DNA of 64,000 nt from Noviherbaspirillum malthae (GTDB lineage: Bacteria; Pseudomonadota; Gammaproteobacteria; Burkholderiales; Burkholderiaceae_D): positions 186,001-250,000 of the forward strand of contig NZ_JACYXF010000002.1 in assembly GCF_015352985.1 (NCBI RefSeq). Reading direction: 5' to 3'. A model generated the notes under the pieces. It made no database searches, was not told the DNA's origin, and saw nothing but the letters and a program-made list of their open reading frames with translations. This document shows, one piece after another, positions 1 through 8,290 of this stretch (the stretch's first letter is position 1; the number at the start of each line of letters is the position of its first letter). The translations under genes and the position numbers were made by a program.

Positions 1-1066
1 GCTGCGACTTGACGGTCTCCGGGCGTGCCTGAAGGATGTAGAGCTTGCCGTCACGGCCGTCCTTGCCCCATTCGATGTCCATCGGGCGGCCATAATGCTT
101 TTCGATGATCACCGCGTATTTTGCCAGCTCGACGATTTCCTGGTCGTTCAGCGAGTAGCGGTTGCGCAGCTCGATCGGCACATCGACGGTCTTGACCGAG
201 CGTCCGGCCTTGGCTTCGCCGGTGAATTCCATCTTGATCAGCTTGGAACCGATGTTGCGCCGGATGATCGGCAGCTTTCCCTGCTCCAGCATCGGCTTGT
301 GAACATAGAACTCGTCCGGATTGACTGCGCCCTGCACCACTGTTTCACCCAGACCGTAGCTGGAGGTGATGAACACGACATCCTTGAAGCCGGATTCGGT
401 ATCCAGGGTGAACATGACGCCGGCGGCGCCGACGTCGGAACGCACCATGCGCTGCACGCCCGCGGACAGAGCCACTTCGGCATGGGTGAAGCCCTTGTGG
501 ACGCGGTAGGAAATCGCACGGTCGTTATAGAGCGATGCAAAGACATGCTTGATTGCTTCCAGCACGTTGTCGATGCCGACCACGTTCAGGAATGTTTCCT
601 GCTGTCCGGCGAAGGAGGCGTCAGGCAAATCTTCGGCGGTTGCGGAGGAACGCACGGCGAACGACATTTCTGCCGACGACTCGGCGACCAGACGCTGGTA
701 GAACTCGCGAATCTCCTGTTCCAGTCGCGGCTGGAAAGGCGTGTCGATGATCCATTGGCGAATGTCGGCGCCGGCTTGGGCCAGAGCGCGCACATCGTCG
801 ACGTTCAGCGAGGACAGGCGGTCCTCGATGCGCTTGGCGAGCGTGGCGCCGCCATTGGCACCGTGGCTGAGGAAGTCGCGGAAAGCCTGCGCGGTGGTCG
901 CGAAACCGCCTGGCACGCGAACGCCGGCACCGGCGAGCTGACTGATCATCTCGCCGAGCGATGCGTTCTTGCCGCCGACGGACTCGACGTCCGTCATGCG
1001 AAGATTTTCAAACGAAGCTACGTAGGTAGCCCCCTGGGTTGCCCCGGTTGGAACTGCGTTGGACAT
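1..1066 (-). CDS. ppsA: Phosphoenolpyruvate synthase, N-terminal part (cut by window edge)
   Basis: PpsA converts pyruvate, ATP and water to PEP, AMP and phosphate in gluconeogenesis. Only the N-terminal 355 codons are present; the gene runs off the left edge. Reading the minus strand from the ATG at 1064-1066 gives a start [11 protein letters not shown] and then the typical nucleotide-binding opening with [11 protein letters not shown] and VPGGFATTA, which match the PEP-utilising enzyme ATP-grasp region. A CAGGTG sequence lies a few bases upstream as a modest ribosome binding site. The gene is divergent from ppsR, the usual arrangement in Betaproteobacteria, and the 175-bp gap between them must hold both promoters. 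Identification is firm; only the C-terminal half is unseen. Confidence 0.95.
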   Translation of the reverse strand, partial: MSNAVPTGATQGATYVASFENLRMTDVESVGGKNASLGEMISQLAGAGVRVPGGFATTAQAFRDFLSHGANGGATLAKRIEDRLSSLNVDDVRALAQAGADIRQWIIDTPFQPRLEQEIREFYQRLVAESSAEMSFAVRSSATAEDLPDASFAGQQETFLNVVGIDNVLEAIKHVFASLYNDRAISYRVHKGFTHAEVALSAGVQRMVRSDVGAAGVMFTLDTESGFKDVVFITSSYGLGETVVQGAVNPDEFYVHKPMLEQGKLPIIRRNIGSKLIKMEFTGEAKAGRSVKTVDVPIELRNRYSLNDQEIVELAKYAVIIEKHYGRPMDIEWGKDGRDGKLYILQARPETVKSQ

Positions 1067-1241
1067 AACTGCACCTGTTTTGATGATGAGAAATCTGCAT
1101 ATGCGCCCTCGCCGCCCGAATCTTTTTGTTATTCTTCATGGGCAGGATGTTGGTCATGAATTAACCGTCATTTTACAGTGTGCAACAGCATCCTGCCGAC
1201 CACAAAGTAGAACTATTCGTTGATCTATCTTCAATCTGATT

Positions 1242-2090
1242 ATGCCAGACTTGCCTGCACACCAACTGCCGCCCCCGAACCGCACCGTATTTTTCGTGTC
1301 GGACGGCACCGGCATCACTGCCGAAACCTTCGGCCACTCCGTCCTGACGCAATTCGAGCTGCGCTTCAAGGAGGTCCGCCTGCCGTTCATCGATACCTTG
1401 GACAAGGCTTACGATGCGGTACGCGACATCAACCAGGCGTTTGAACACGACGGCAAGCGTCCTATCGTGTTTTCCACACTGGTCAAGGCAGAGCTGTCGT
1501 CCGTCGTGCGCCAGTCCAAGGGAATGCACATGGACCTTATCCAGACCTTCGTGGAACCGCTGGAGCAGGAACTGGGCGTCAAGTCGACCCACACCATCGG
1601 CCGCAGCCACAACATTGCCGACTCGGACGAATACAAGAACCGGATCGAGGCCATCAATTTCTCGCTGGCGCATGACGACGGGCAATCGAACCAGAATCTT
1701 GCCGCGGCCGACGTCATTCTCGTCGGCGTGTCTCGCTCAGGCAAGACGCCGACCAGCCTCTACCTGGCGATGCAGTATGGAGTCAAGGCAGCCAACTATC
1801 CCCTGATTCCGGACGACTTCGAACGCAACAAGCTGCCGAGCGCCTTGCTCGGATTCAAAAAGAAACTGTTCGGCTTGTCCATTGCACCCGATCGCCTGGC
1901 TGAAGTGCGCAATGAGCGCCGTCCCGGCAGCAAGTACGCAGCCCTGGAGCAATGCCGTTACGAGGTCAATGAGGCAGAGAAGATGATGCGGCGGGAAGGC
2001 ATCCGCTGTGTATCGTCGACCGCAAAATCCATTGAGGAAATTGCAACGATGATTCTTCAGGAGATCAAGTCGGACAAGCGAGCGTATTGA
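1242..2090 (+). CDS. ppsR: PEP synthase regulatory protein (kinase/pyrophosphorylase)
   Basis: The 282-residue protein belongs to the DUF299/PSRP family. These enzymes inactivate PEP synthase by ADP-dependent phosphorylation of a threonine and reactivate it by Pi-dependent phosphorolysis. The early [13 protein letters not shown] motif and the P-loop GVSRSGKT at about residues 162-169 are both intact, and length is normal for the family. The neighbouring divergent gene is its known substrate, ppsA, which makes the assignment very secure. A strong intrinsic terminator follows the gene at 2155-2191. Confidence 0.96.
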   Translation: MPDLPAHQLPPPNRTVFFVSDGTGITAETFGHSVLTQFELRFKEVRLPFIDTLDKAYDAVRDINQAFEHDGKRPIVFSTLVKAELSSVVRQSKGMHMDLIQTFVEPLEQELGVKSTHTIGRSHNIADSDEYKNRIEAINFSLAHDDGQSNQNLAAADVILVGVSRSGKTPTSLYLAMQYGVKAANYPLIPDDFERNKLPSALLGFKKKLFGLSIAPDRLAEVRNERRPGSKYAALEQCRYEVNEAEKMMRREGIRCVSSTAKSIEEIATMILQEIKSDKRAY

Positions 2091-2154
2091 TCTATCTACA
2101 TTGCACGAGTTGATTTAGCTGTCGGTCGTGCAAGGCAACCGGTCGGCTGCCCAT

Positions 2155-2191
2155 GGCCGCGCGAGGCGCAAGCTGCCTCGCGCGGCCTTTT
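2155..2191 (+). terminator. Rho-independent terminator after ppsR
   Basis: A perfect 13-bp GC-rich stem (2155-2167 with 2175-2187) encloses a 7-nt loop and is followed by TTTT. It lies 65 bp after the ppsR stop codon and fits termination of ppsR transcription. Confidence 0.85.
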
Positions 2192-2283
2192 CGCTTCGAA
2201 AAAATATTTTGCGTCGCAAAAAGGAAACTTACGCCAAACTTACAGATCAACTATAACGAAAGTACGGATCAGAAGGGGGTCAT

Positions 2284-2655
2284 ATGGATCTGGTACTCAT
2301 AGAGATAGTGCTGTGGGTGGGTCTGCTGTTTTTTTTCTGGGCGCTCAAGGAAGGCCTGGGTCAAGTCGAGTCGGATATCGAAGCCTTGAGCCTCGCCCGT
2401 CAGGGCCGCGGCATGAACCACGGCATGCAGCCGTTGAGTTTTCATAAGGCGGAGCGGGTAGCCGAGCCCATCGGCTCTTATGGCGATACCCAGATATATC
2501 GCTATGCGGTAATACAGGGAAGAACCTATCAGTTCGACCGTGTCTGCCCCATGGAGAGCGGCGCTTCGATAGACGCCGATGAACGCTGCCTGGCACCGGG
2601 CCTTGTTTATCAGGAATGCAGCGACTGCGGCCAGGTGCCGCTGACCGGCACCTGA
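2284..2655 (+). CDS. Small membrane-anchored protein with a C-terminal four-cysteine segment
   Basis: A 123-residue protein of unknown function. The first 25 residues form one hydrophobic segment (LVLIEIVLWVGLLFFFWAL), so it is probably anchored in the inner membrane by its N-terminus. The remainder is soluble, with a YRYAVIQGRTYQFDRV stretch and four cysteines in the last third (CPM, RCL, then CSDC). That spacing could bind zinc or form disulfides, but I do not recognise the family. A GGGGG run just before the ATG is a reasonable ribosome binding site. The gene stands alone after the ppsR terminator and converges on the methyltransferase gene at 2671, so it probably has its own promoter. Confidence 0.75.
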   Translation: MDLVLIEIVLWVGLLFFFWALKEGLGQVESDIEALSLARQGRGMNHGMQPLSFHKAERVAEPIGSYGDTQIYRYAVIQGRTYQFDRVCPMESGASIDADERCLAPGLVYQECSDCGQVPLTGT

Positions 2656-2670
2656 TGCGAGAACCGAGGA

Positions 2671-3459
2671 TCAGCGCAGGGTTTTCTGCCTGACCTGCTC
2701 GAAGAAGCAGATGGCGGCGCTTGCCGCCACATTTAGCGATTCCACTTTTCCCAGATGCGGTATGGCGACTCTATGCGTGGCGCTGGCGAGCAGCTGGTCC
2801 GACACGCCCTGGCCTTCATGGCCGAACAGCCAGGCGACCGGGCCGCTCAGATCCATGTCGAAGACACGCTGGCTTGCATGGGAACTCGTGGCAAGTACCG
2901 GCACGCTTGCGTCGGCAAGCAGGGCCTGCAGATCGACATTCTCGAAAATCTTGAGCAGAAAGTGGGCTCCCATACCCGCTCTTAACACTTTGGGCGACCA
3001 CGCGAAAACCGTTCCCTTGCTGCAGAAAACGTGATTGATGCCAGCCGCCGCCGCACTGCGCAGGATTGACCCCATGTTTCCGGGGTCCTGCAGATTGTCG
3101 AGCAGGACGGCAGACATGTTCAGCCGGCCCGGCATTTCCAAATGCGGCGTCTCCGCCACGAACAGCACCCCTACTCCGCTTTCTACCTGGCTGATTGCCT
3201 GATACAGCGCGTCGGGCAGCATTACGCAGTGTACGCGGCGGCTCTCGCAGCGTACGAGCAAGGCTTCCACTTCTCCTCCCTGACGCGCGCTTTCGCTGAT
3301 GACGCAGAGCGAGGGCGGTCCGACCTGATCGAGATAAACTTCGCACAGATGCACGCCGTCGAGCAGCGTGCGGCCCGCTTTCCTGCGCGCCTGCGAACTG
3401 GACGCCAGCAGCTTGATTTCCTTGTAGAGCGGATTGTCGCGCGATGTAATGCTTTTCAT
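2671..3459 (-). CDS. TrmH/SpoU family RNA 2'-O-methyltransferase
   Basis: The 262-residue protein has the three SpoU-class SPOUT motifs: LLDNLQDPGNMGSILRSA, WLFGHEGQGVSDQL and a C-terminal VAIPHLGKVESLNVAASAAI that builds the AdoMet-binding knot. An N-terminal substrate-binding part precedes them. These enzymes methylate ribose 2'-OH in rRNA or tRNA; which base is the target cannot be read here (RlmB-like is possible). I chose the ATG at 3459, which gives MKSITSRDNP. It falls one base after the rnhB stop, so the two genes are probably translationally coupled, and a longer reading would only run back into rnhB. It is the last gene of the lpx/rnhB run. Confidence 0.88.
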   Translation of the reverse strand: MKSITSRDNPLYKEIKLLASSSQARRKAGRTLLDGVHLCEVYLDQVGPPSLCVISESARQGGEVEALLVRCESRRVHCVMLPDALYQAISQVESGVGVLFVAETPHLEMPGRLNMSAVLLDNLQDPGNMGSILRSAAAAGINHVFCSKGTVFAWSPKVLRAGMGAHFLLKIFENVDLQALLADASVPVLATSSHASQRVFDMDLSGPVAWLFGHEGQGVSDQLLASATHRVAIPHLGKVESLNVAASAAICFFEQVRQKTLR

Positions 3460-3460
3460 G

Positions 3461-4081
3461 TCAGGCCTTGACCTCTTGCCCGAGCAGCTCGCGCACCGGC
3501 GCATAGGAGCGCCGGTGTACCGGTGATACGCCATGCAGGCGCAGGCGCTCCAGATGCAGTGCCGTCGGGTATCCCTTGTGCCGGTCGAAACCGTACATCG
3601 GGTATTGCTGGTGAAGATGCATCAGCGAGGCATCGCGCGCGGTCTTGGCCAGAATGGAAGCGGCCGAGATGGCGGCCACCTTGTCGTCGCCCTTGACGAT
3701 CGCTTCCGAGCGGATCTGCATGACCGGACAGCGATTGCCGTCGATAAGCGCCAATGTCGGTGCTACCTGCAGTCCTTCGACGGCACGGCGCATCGCCAGC
3801 ATGGATGCGTGCAGGATGTTCAGCTCGTCGATCTCGGCTTCGGTGCAGTATGCAATCGCCCACGCCAGTGCATTGCTCTTGATCTCTTCCGCCAGGGCAT
3901 CGCGCCGCGCTTCGCTGAGCTTCTTGGAATCGCGCAGTCCGGACACCGGCCGTGCCGGGTCGAGAATGACGGCGGCGGCATAGACAGCGCCGGCAAGCGG
4001 ACCGCGTCCCGCTTCGTCGACGCCGCAGATGATTTCATTGGCATTGTCGAAGAGAGAAAGGCTGATGTCATCGTGCTTCAT
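3461..4081 (-). CDS. rnhB: Ribonuclease HII
   Basis: The 206-residue enzyme cleaves the RNA strand of RNA/DNA hybrids and removes misincorporated ribonucleotides. The catalytic opening [12 protein letters not shown] (acidic pair at residues 22-23) is present, as are the later ALIDGN and [10 protein letters not shown] motifs and the HKGYPT segment typical of the family. Length is normal. Its start overlaps the lpxB stop by 14 bp, in the lpxB-rnhB order that is widespread in Proteobacteria, and the SpoU methyltransferase follows after one base. Confidence 0.96.
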   Translation of the reverse strand: MKHDDISLSLFDNANEIICGVDEAGRGPLAGAVYAAAVILDPARPVSGLRDSKKLSEARRDALAEEIKSNALAWAIAYCTEAEIDELNILHASMLAMRRAVEGLQVAPTLALIDGNRCPVMQIRSEAIVKGDDKVAAISAASILAKTARDASLMHLHQQYPMYGFDRHKGYPTALHLERLRLHGVSPVHRRSYAPVRELLGQEVKA

Positions 4082-5246
4082 GTGCCCGCTCCGAAAACCC
4101 GATCAGTCTCAATACCGCCTCCGCGCTTTCCTTGGCGCTGTCACGCAGCAGGGAATGATGCATGTCGGTGAAGCGCTGCCAAAGGCGCTCGCGATATCCG
4201 GCATCGTCGAGCTGCCTGCCCAATGCGTCGGCCAGCGCCTGGGGCGTGGCCGCATCCTGCAGCAGTTCCGGCACGACGAACTCCCGCTCCAGGATATTCG
4301 GCAAGCCGATCCACGGCTGATATCCCATGTGCCGCAGGATTTCCCATGACGCGCGCATCATCTTGTAGGCGATGACCATGGGTTTCTTGAACAATGCGAC
4401 TTCCAGCGTTGCCGTGCCTGAGGCCACGAGGACTGCATCCGCCGCAGCAATCGCCGCATGTGACTTGCCCGGAACGATTTCCAGCGGCACGTCGCCGAGC
4501 CCGGCGCTGGCCACCAGCGAACGGAAATAGTTTTGCTGGCGCTCTCCCGCCATGGGCACGACAAAGCGTATCGATGGATCCCGGCGATGCAGGATGCGCG
4601 CCGCCTCGATGAAAGCCGCCGTGTTGTACTTGAGTTCCGACAGTCGGCTGCCGGGAAGAATGGCGACCACGGGCGCACTGGCCGGAAGATCAAGCTCGGT
4701 CCGCGCGGTCGATACATCTGGCACCATAGGAATGACTTCGGCAAGCGGATAGCCGACATACGTTACCGGGATGCCCGCCTTGCGGTAGATTTCCTCTTCG
4801 AACGGAAACACCACTAGCATGTGGGACACTGCGCGCGCGATCTTCTTGATGCGCCCGCCCCGCCAGGCCCAGATCGACGGGCTGATGAAATGCATGGTCG
4901 GGATACCGGCCTGGCGCAGCTGGGCCTCCAGACCGAAATTGAAATCCGGCGCATCGACGCCGATGAAGGCGGCCGGCCTTTCCGCCAGCAATTGATCGCG
5001 CAAAGAGTTTTGAATGCCCTTGATCTCGCGGTAATGCGCAAGTACCTCGAACAGACCGCGCACCGACAGCTTCTCCATCGGCCAGTCACTGCGGAAACCG
5101 TACTCGGCCATGCGGGCGCCGCCGATCCCATGAATGTCGGCTTGCGGCAGATGCGGCCGCAAGCCGGACAGCAGGCGGCTGGCAAGCAGGTCGCCGGAGC
5201 TTTCTCCGGCCACCATGGCGAGCGACAGCTTATCGGACGATGCCAC
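4068..5246 (-). CDS. lpxB: Lipid-A-disaccharide synthase
   Basis: LpxB is a peripheral inner-membrane glycosyltransferase. It joins UDP-2,3-diacylglucosamine and lipid X to form the lipid A disaccharide. The protein opens with [17 protein letters not shown] and continues with [12 protein letters not shown] and [22 protein letters not shown], all hallmarks of the family. An ATG-started reading is possible further upstream, but those residues (a run of Arg and Pro) lie inside lpxA and look spurious. A GTG at 5246 gives 392 aa, close to the usual length, and overlaps the lpxA end by 17 bp. Confidence 0.95.
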   Translation of the reverse strand: MASSDKLSLAMVAGESSGDLLASRLLSGLRPHLPQADIHGIGGARMAEYGFRSDWPMEKLSVRGLFEVLAHYREIKGIQNSLRDQLLAERPAAFIGVDAPDFNFGLEAQLRQAGIPTMHFISPSIWAWRGGRIKKIARAVSHMLVVFPFEEEIYRKAGIPVTYVGYPLAEVIPMVPDVSTARTELDLPASAPVVAILPGSRLSELKYNTAAFIEAARILHRRDPSIRFVVPMAGERQQNYFRSLVASAGLGDVPLEIVPGKSHAAIAAADAVLVASGTATLEVALFKKPMVIAYKMMRASWEILRHMGYQPWIGLPNILEREFVVPELLQDAATPQALADALGRQLDDAGYRERLWQRFTDMHHSLLRDSAKESAEAVLRLIGFSERAHEAR

Positions 5247-6018
5247 GGGTGGTCGTATCCAGAAATTCACGCAGCTGGCGCAGATGCTGCGCCGACGACG
5301 GCGACAGCGCTTCGGCCTCGGCGAGCGCGGTCTTGGCTGCTTCAAGGGTCAGGCCGGACTTGTAGATCAGCTTGTAGGCATTGCGCAGATCATTGATCTG
5401 CTCGCGGGTGAAGCCCCTGCGCTTGAGCCCTTCGATATTGATGCCGTGCGGCTCGGCCGGATTCCCCGACAGCAGCACGAACGGCGGTACATCCTGCGTC
5501 AGGCTGGTGTTCATGCCGACAAAGGCATGGTCGCCGATCTTGCAGAATTGATGAACGGCCGCAAAACCGCTCAGAATGACCCAGTCGCCGACGTGAACAT
5601 GCCCTGCGAGCGAGGCATTGTTGGAAAACACCGTGTTGTTGCCGACGCGGCAGTCATGGGCCAGATGCACATAGGCCAGCATGAGATTGTCGTTGCCGAG
5701 CGAGGTGATGCCTTCATCCTGTGCCGTGCCGAGGTTGAAGGTGCAGAATTCCCGGACCGTGTTGCGATCGCCGATCACCAGCCGGGTCGGCTCGCCGGCA
5801 TATTTCTTGTCCTGCGGCGGACCGCCGATCGAGGAAAACTGGAAGAAGCGGTTGTCGGTACCGATCGTGGTATGGCCGTCGATCACGACATGCGGACCGA
5901 CATGGGTACGCGCGCCGATCTTCACATTCGGCCCGATGATGGAATAGGCGCCAATCTCGACCGTGTCGTCCAGCTCCGCTTTCGGATCGACGATGGCGGT
6001 AGGATGGATGATCGTCAT
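5230..6018 (-). CDS. lpxA: UDP-N-acetylglucosamine acyltransferase
   Basis: LpxA carries out the first step of lipid A synthesis, transferring an (R)-3-hydroxyacyl group from ACP to UDP-GlcNAc. The sequence is a left-handed beta-helix of hexapeptide repeats. The catalytic-histidine region is readable (VHLAHDCRVGNN), followed by the C-terminal helical part. The ATG at 6018 ([12 protein letters not shown]) gives 262 aa, the same as the E. coli enzyme. It shares one base with the fabZ stop codon (TAATG), so translation is probably coupled. Confidence 0.97.
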   Translation of the reverse strand: MTIIHPTAIVDPKAELDDTVEIGAYSIIGPNVKIGARTHVGPHVVIDGHTTIGTDNRFFQFSSIGGPPQDKKYAGEPTRLVIGDRNTVREFCTFNLGTAQDEGITSLGNDNLMLAYVHLAHDCRVGNNTVFSNNASLAGHVHVGDWVILSGFAAVHQFCKIGDHAFVGMNTSLTQDVPPFVLLSGNPAEPHGINIEGLKRRGFTREQINDLRNAYKLIYKSGLTLEAAKTALAEAEALSPSSAQHLRQLREFLDTTTRGIVR

Positions 6019-6506
6019 TACTGCCCCGCTGGCTGGCTCGCGTCGGTGGCACTGCGCATGGTGCACATCAGTTCGGCTTCCACCGCAACCTGGCCGTCCA
6101 CCGTGGCTTGCGCCTTGTACTTCCAGATGCCGCGCGCGGTGCGCAGGATTTCAACCTGCATCCGGAGCTGGTCGCCCGGCTCCACCGGGCGCTTGAAGCG
6201 TGCGCCGTCGATGCCGACGAAATACACGACGCTGCTGTCGTCCGGCTTCTGTCCCATGGTAAGGAAGGAGAGCAAGGCTGCGGTCTGCGCCAGCGCTTCG
6301 ATCATCAGCACACCCGGCATCACGGGCTTGTGCGGGAAATGGCCGTTGAAGAACTCTTCATTGACGGTCACATTCTTGATCGCGGTGATCGATTTTCCGG
6401 ACTCCCACTCCAGCACCCGATCAACCAGCAGCAGCGGATAGCGATGCGGCAGGTATTGCTTGATCTGGTTGATGTCGAGCGTTTTCATGACTTCTTGCGT
6501 TTCCAT
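6018..6506 (-). CDS. fabZ: 3-hydroxyacyl-ACP dehydratase
   Basis: FabZ dehydrates 3-hydroxyacyl-ACP in fatty-acid elongation and competes with LpxA for the hydroxyacyl-ACP pool, which explains its place between lpxD and lpxA. Hot-dog fold motifs are clear: [13 protein letters not shown], the catalytic [14 protein letters not shown], and [13 protein letters not shown]. The first ATG at 6506 gives 162 aa. A second ATG six codons in (MKTLDIN) would give 156 aa and is an equally reasonable start, because neither has a strong ribosome binding site. The start lies 2 bp after the lpxD stop. Confidence 0.95.
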   Translation of the reverse strand: METQEVMKTLDINQIKQYLPHRYPLLLVDRVLEWESGKSITAIKNVTVNEEFFNGHFPHKPVMPGVLMIEALAQTAALLSFLTMGQKPDDSSVVYFVGIDGARFKRPVEPGDQLRMQVEILRTARGIWKYKAQATVDGQVAVEAELMCTMRSATDASQPAGQ

Positions 6507-6508
6507 TA

Positions 6509-7558
6509 TTACTTGTCTTTTGTAAGCGTTTTGATGGTTTTTTCCAGCTCGCGGATTTTCTCACGCATTGTTCCCAGATTGCGCACGATGGCTGCGGTTT
6601 TTTCCCAATCGGCATTTTTTGCCAACGGGTAAAAACCGGTATATTGCCCCGGTTCGAGGATGGAACGGGAGACCATGCTGCCGGATGACACATGCACATT
6701 ATCGACGATGGTCAAGTGCCCAAGTACCATGGCGGCGCCGCCGAAGGTGCAGTACTTGCCGATTTTCGCGCTGCCGGCCACGCCCACGCAGCCGGCCATG
6801 GCGGTGTGAGCGCCGATATGGCAATTGTGTCCGATCTGGATCTGGTTATCGAGCTTGACACCGTCCTCGATGACCGTGTCGCTCAGTGCTCCGCGATCGA
6901 TGCTGGTGTTTGCACCGATTTCAACGTCGTCGCCGATGTTCACCCCTCCGGTCTGCGGAATCTTCACCCAGGCGCCGTTCTCCTTGGCGAAGCCGAAACC
7001 GTCGGCGCCGATGACCGCGCCCGAATGAACGATGCCGTTGCGTCCGATACGGCAGCCCGCATGGAAGCTGACATTGGCATGGAAATGCGTGCCCTCGCCG
7101 ACCACGGCATTCCTGCCGACGAAACTTCCCGCGTCGATGACGACGCCGGCGGCGATACGCGCGCCCGCATCGATGGTGACATGCGGACCGATGGTTGCAG
7201 CCGGATCCACCTGAGCCTCGGGGTGCACGCTCGCGGTGGGGTGAACTCCCGGCTCGGGCACGATTCTGGATTGTTCGACGAAGAGCTGCGCGACCCGGGC
7301 GAAATAGGCGTAGGGATTGTTCGTGACGATGCGGGCGCCGCCGTAGGCATGCTGCAGCTCGTCGTGATCCACCGGTGAAAGGATAAGCGCGGATGCCTTC
7401 GTCTGCGCCGCAGCCGAGCGCAGTTTCGAATTCGACAGGAAGGTGATATGGGATGCGTCGGCGGTATCGAGCGGCGCGATGCCGGATACCTCAATGTCCG
7501 CATCTCCGAACAGTTGGCCTCCCAGGCGTTCGACCAGCATGCTCAGCCGATAGCTCAT
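6509..7558 (-). CDS. lpxD: UDP-3-O-(3-hydroxyacyl)glucosamine N-acyltransferase
   Basis: LpxD adds the second hydroxyacyl chain in lipid A synthesis. The 349-residue protein has an N-terminal uridine-binding domain ([20 protein letters not shown]), then a long left-handed beta-helix with the [16 protein letters not shown] and QIGHNCHIG catalytic region, and a C-terminal helix. I chose the ATG at 7558 ([14 protein letters not shown]). It has an AGAGG ribosome binding site and the normal family length. A longer reading to 7684 adds 42 low-quality residues. About 170 bp separate it from skp. Confidence 0.96.
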   Translation of the reverse strand: MSYRLSMLVERLGGQLFGDADIEVSGIAPLDTADASHITFLSNSKLRSAAAQTKASALILSPVDHDELQHAYGGARIVTNNPYAYFARVAQLFVEQSRIVPEPGVHPTASVHPEAQVDPAATIGPHVTIDAGARIAAGVVIDAGSFVGRNAVVGEGTHFHANVSFHAGCRIGRNGIVHSGAVIGADGFGFAKENGAWVKIPQTGGVNIGDDVEIGANTSIDRGALSDTVIEDGVKLDNQIQIGHNCHIGAHTAMAGCVGVAGSAKIGKYCTFGGAAMVLGHLTIVDNVHVSSGSMVSRSILEPGQYTGFYPLAKNADWEKTAAIVRNLGTMREKIRELEKTIKTLTKDK

Positions 7559-7728
7559 TGCGGCCCTCTTGTGATGATGGAAAGGTGATTCGACCGGGTT
7601 GGCCTGGAGATGATCCCGTGACTTGAACAGCGCGTCACTGTCGGCCCGACCCGGCGGGCTGCGGCAAAACCAGCTGCCATGCATTGCCCATGGTTAATTG
7701 CGCAGCGATAAGTGCGCGGATGCGGCGA

Positions 7729-8235
7729 TTACTTGTTCAGTGCCTTCAGCACCTTGTCGGTGATGTCGATGCGCGGGCTGGCATAAACCGCTTCCTGGAA
7801 AACGATGTCGTACTTTTCCGATTCGGCGATCTGCTTGATCACCTTGTTGGTACGCTCCAGGACGATGGCCAGCTCTTCATTGCGGCGCTGGTTCAGGTCT
7901 TCGCGGAATTCCCGCTGCTTGCGCTGGAAATCCTTGTCCAGATCCGAGAGTTCGCGCTGGCGCTTAAGGCGATCGGATTCGGGAAGGATCGCCGTGTCCT
8001 TGTCGAGCCGGTCGGACATGGACTTCAGCCGTGCCGCCATCTCCTGCAATTCCTTCTCGCGCCTGGAAAATTCCTGTTCGATTTTTGCCTGGGCAGCCTT
8101 GGCAGGCGCGGCTTCGCGGAAAATGCGCTCGGTACTGACGAATCCCACGCGGGACTCCTGCGCCTGCACGCCGGCCAGCGGGAGCGTCAGCGCCGCAAAT
8201 ACCGCGATGCGCCCGAGCAGTGCTGAAATTGTCAT
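7729..8235 (-). CDS. skp: Periplasmic chaperone Skp/OmpH
   Basis: Skp escorts unfolded outer-membrane proteins across the periplasm to the BAM complex. The protein has a signal peptide ending in PLAGVQAQ, then ESRVGFVSTERIFREAAPAK, a long charged coiled-coil middle rich in Lys, Glu and Arg, and the conserved end YDIVFQEAVYASPRIDITDKVL. The start is uncertain. The ATG at 8235 gives 168 aa. An in-frame TTG four codons upstream (8247) sits at better spacing from a GGAGAA sequence and may be the real one. The position between bamA and lpxD is the standard one. Confidence 0.93.
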   Translation of the reverse strand: MTISALLGRIAVFAALTLPLAGVQAQESRVGFVSTERIFREAAPAKAAQAKIEQEFSRREKELQEMAARLKSMSDRLDKDTAILPESDRLKRQRELSDLDKDFQRKQREFREDLNQRRNEELAIVLERTNKVIKQIAESEKYDIVFQEAVYASPRIDITDKVLKALNK

Positions 8236-8290
8236 TGGAAACTTCAAGATCGTTCTCCGCAAATCAAATTACTATTATGCCACTAGTGCG

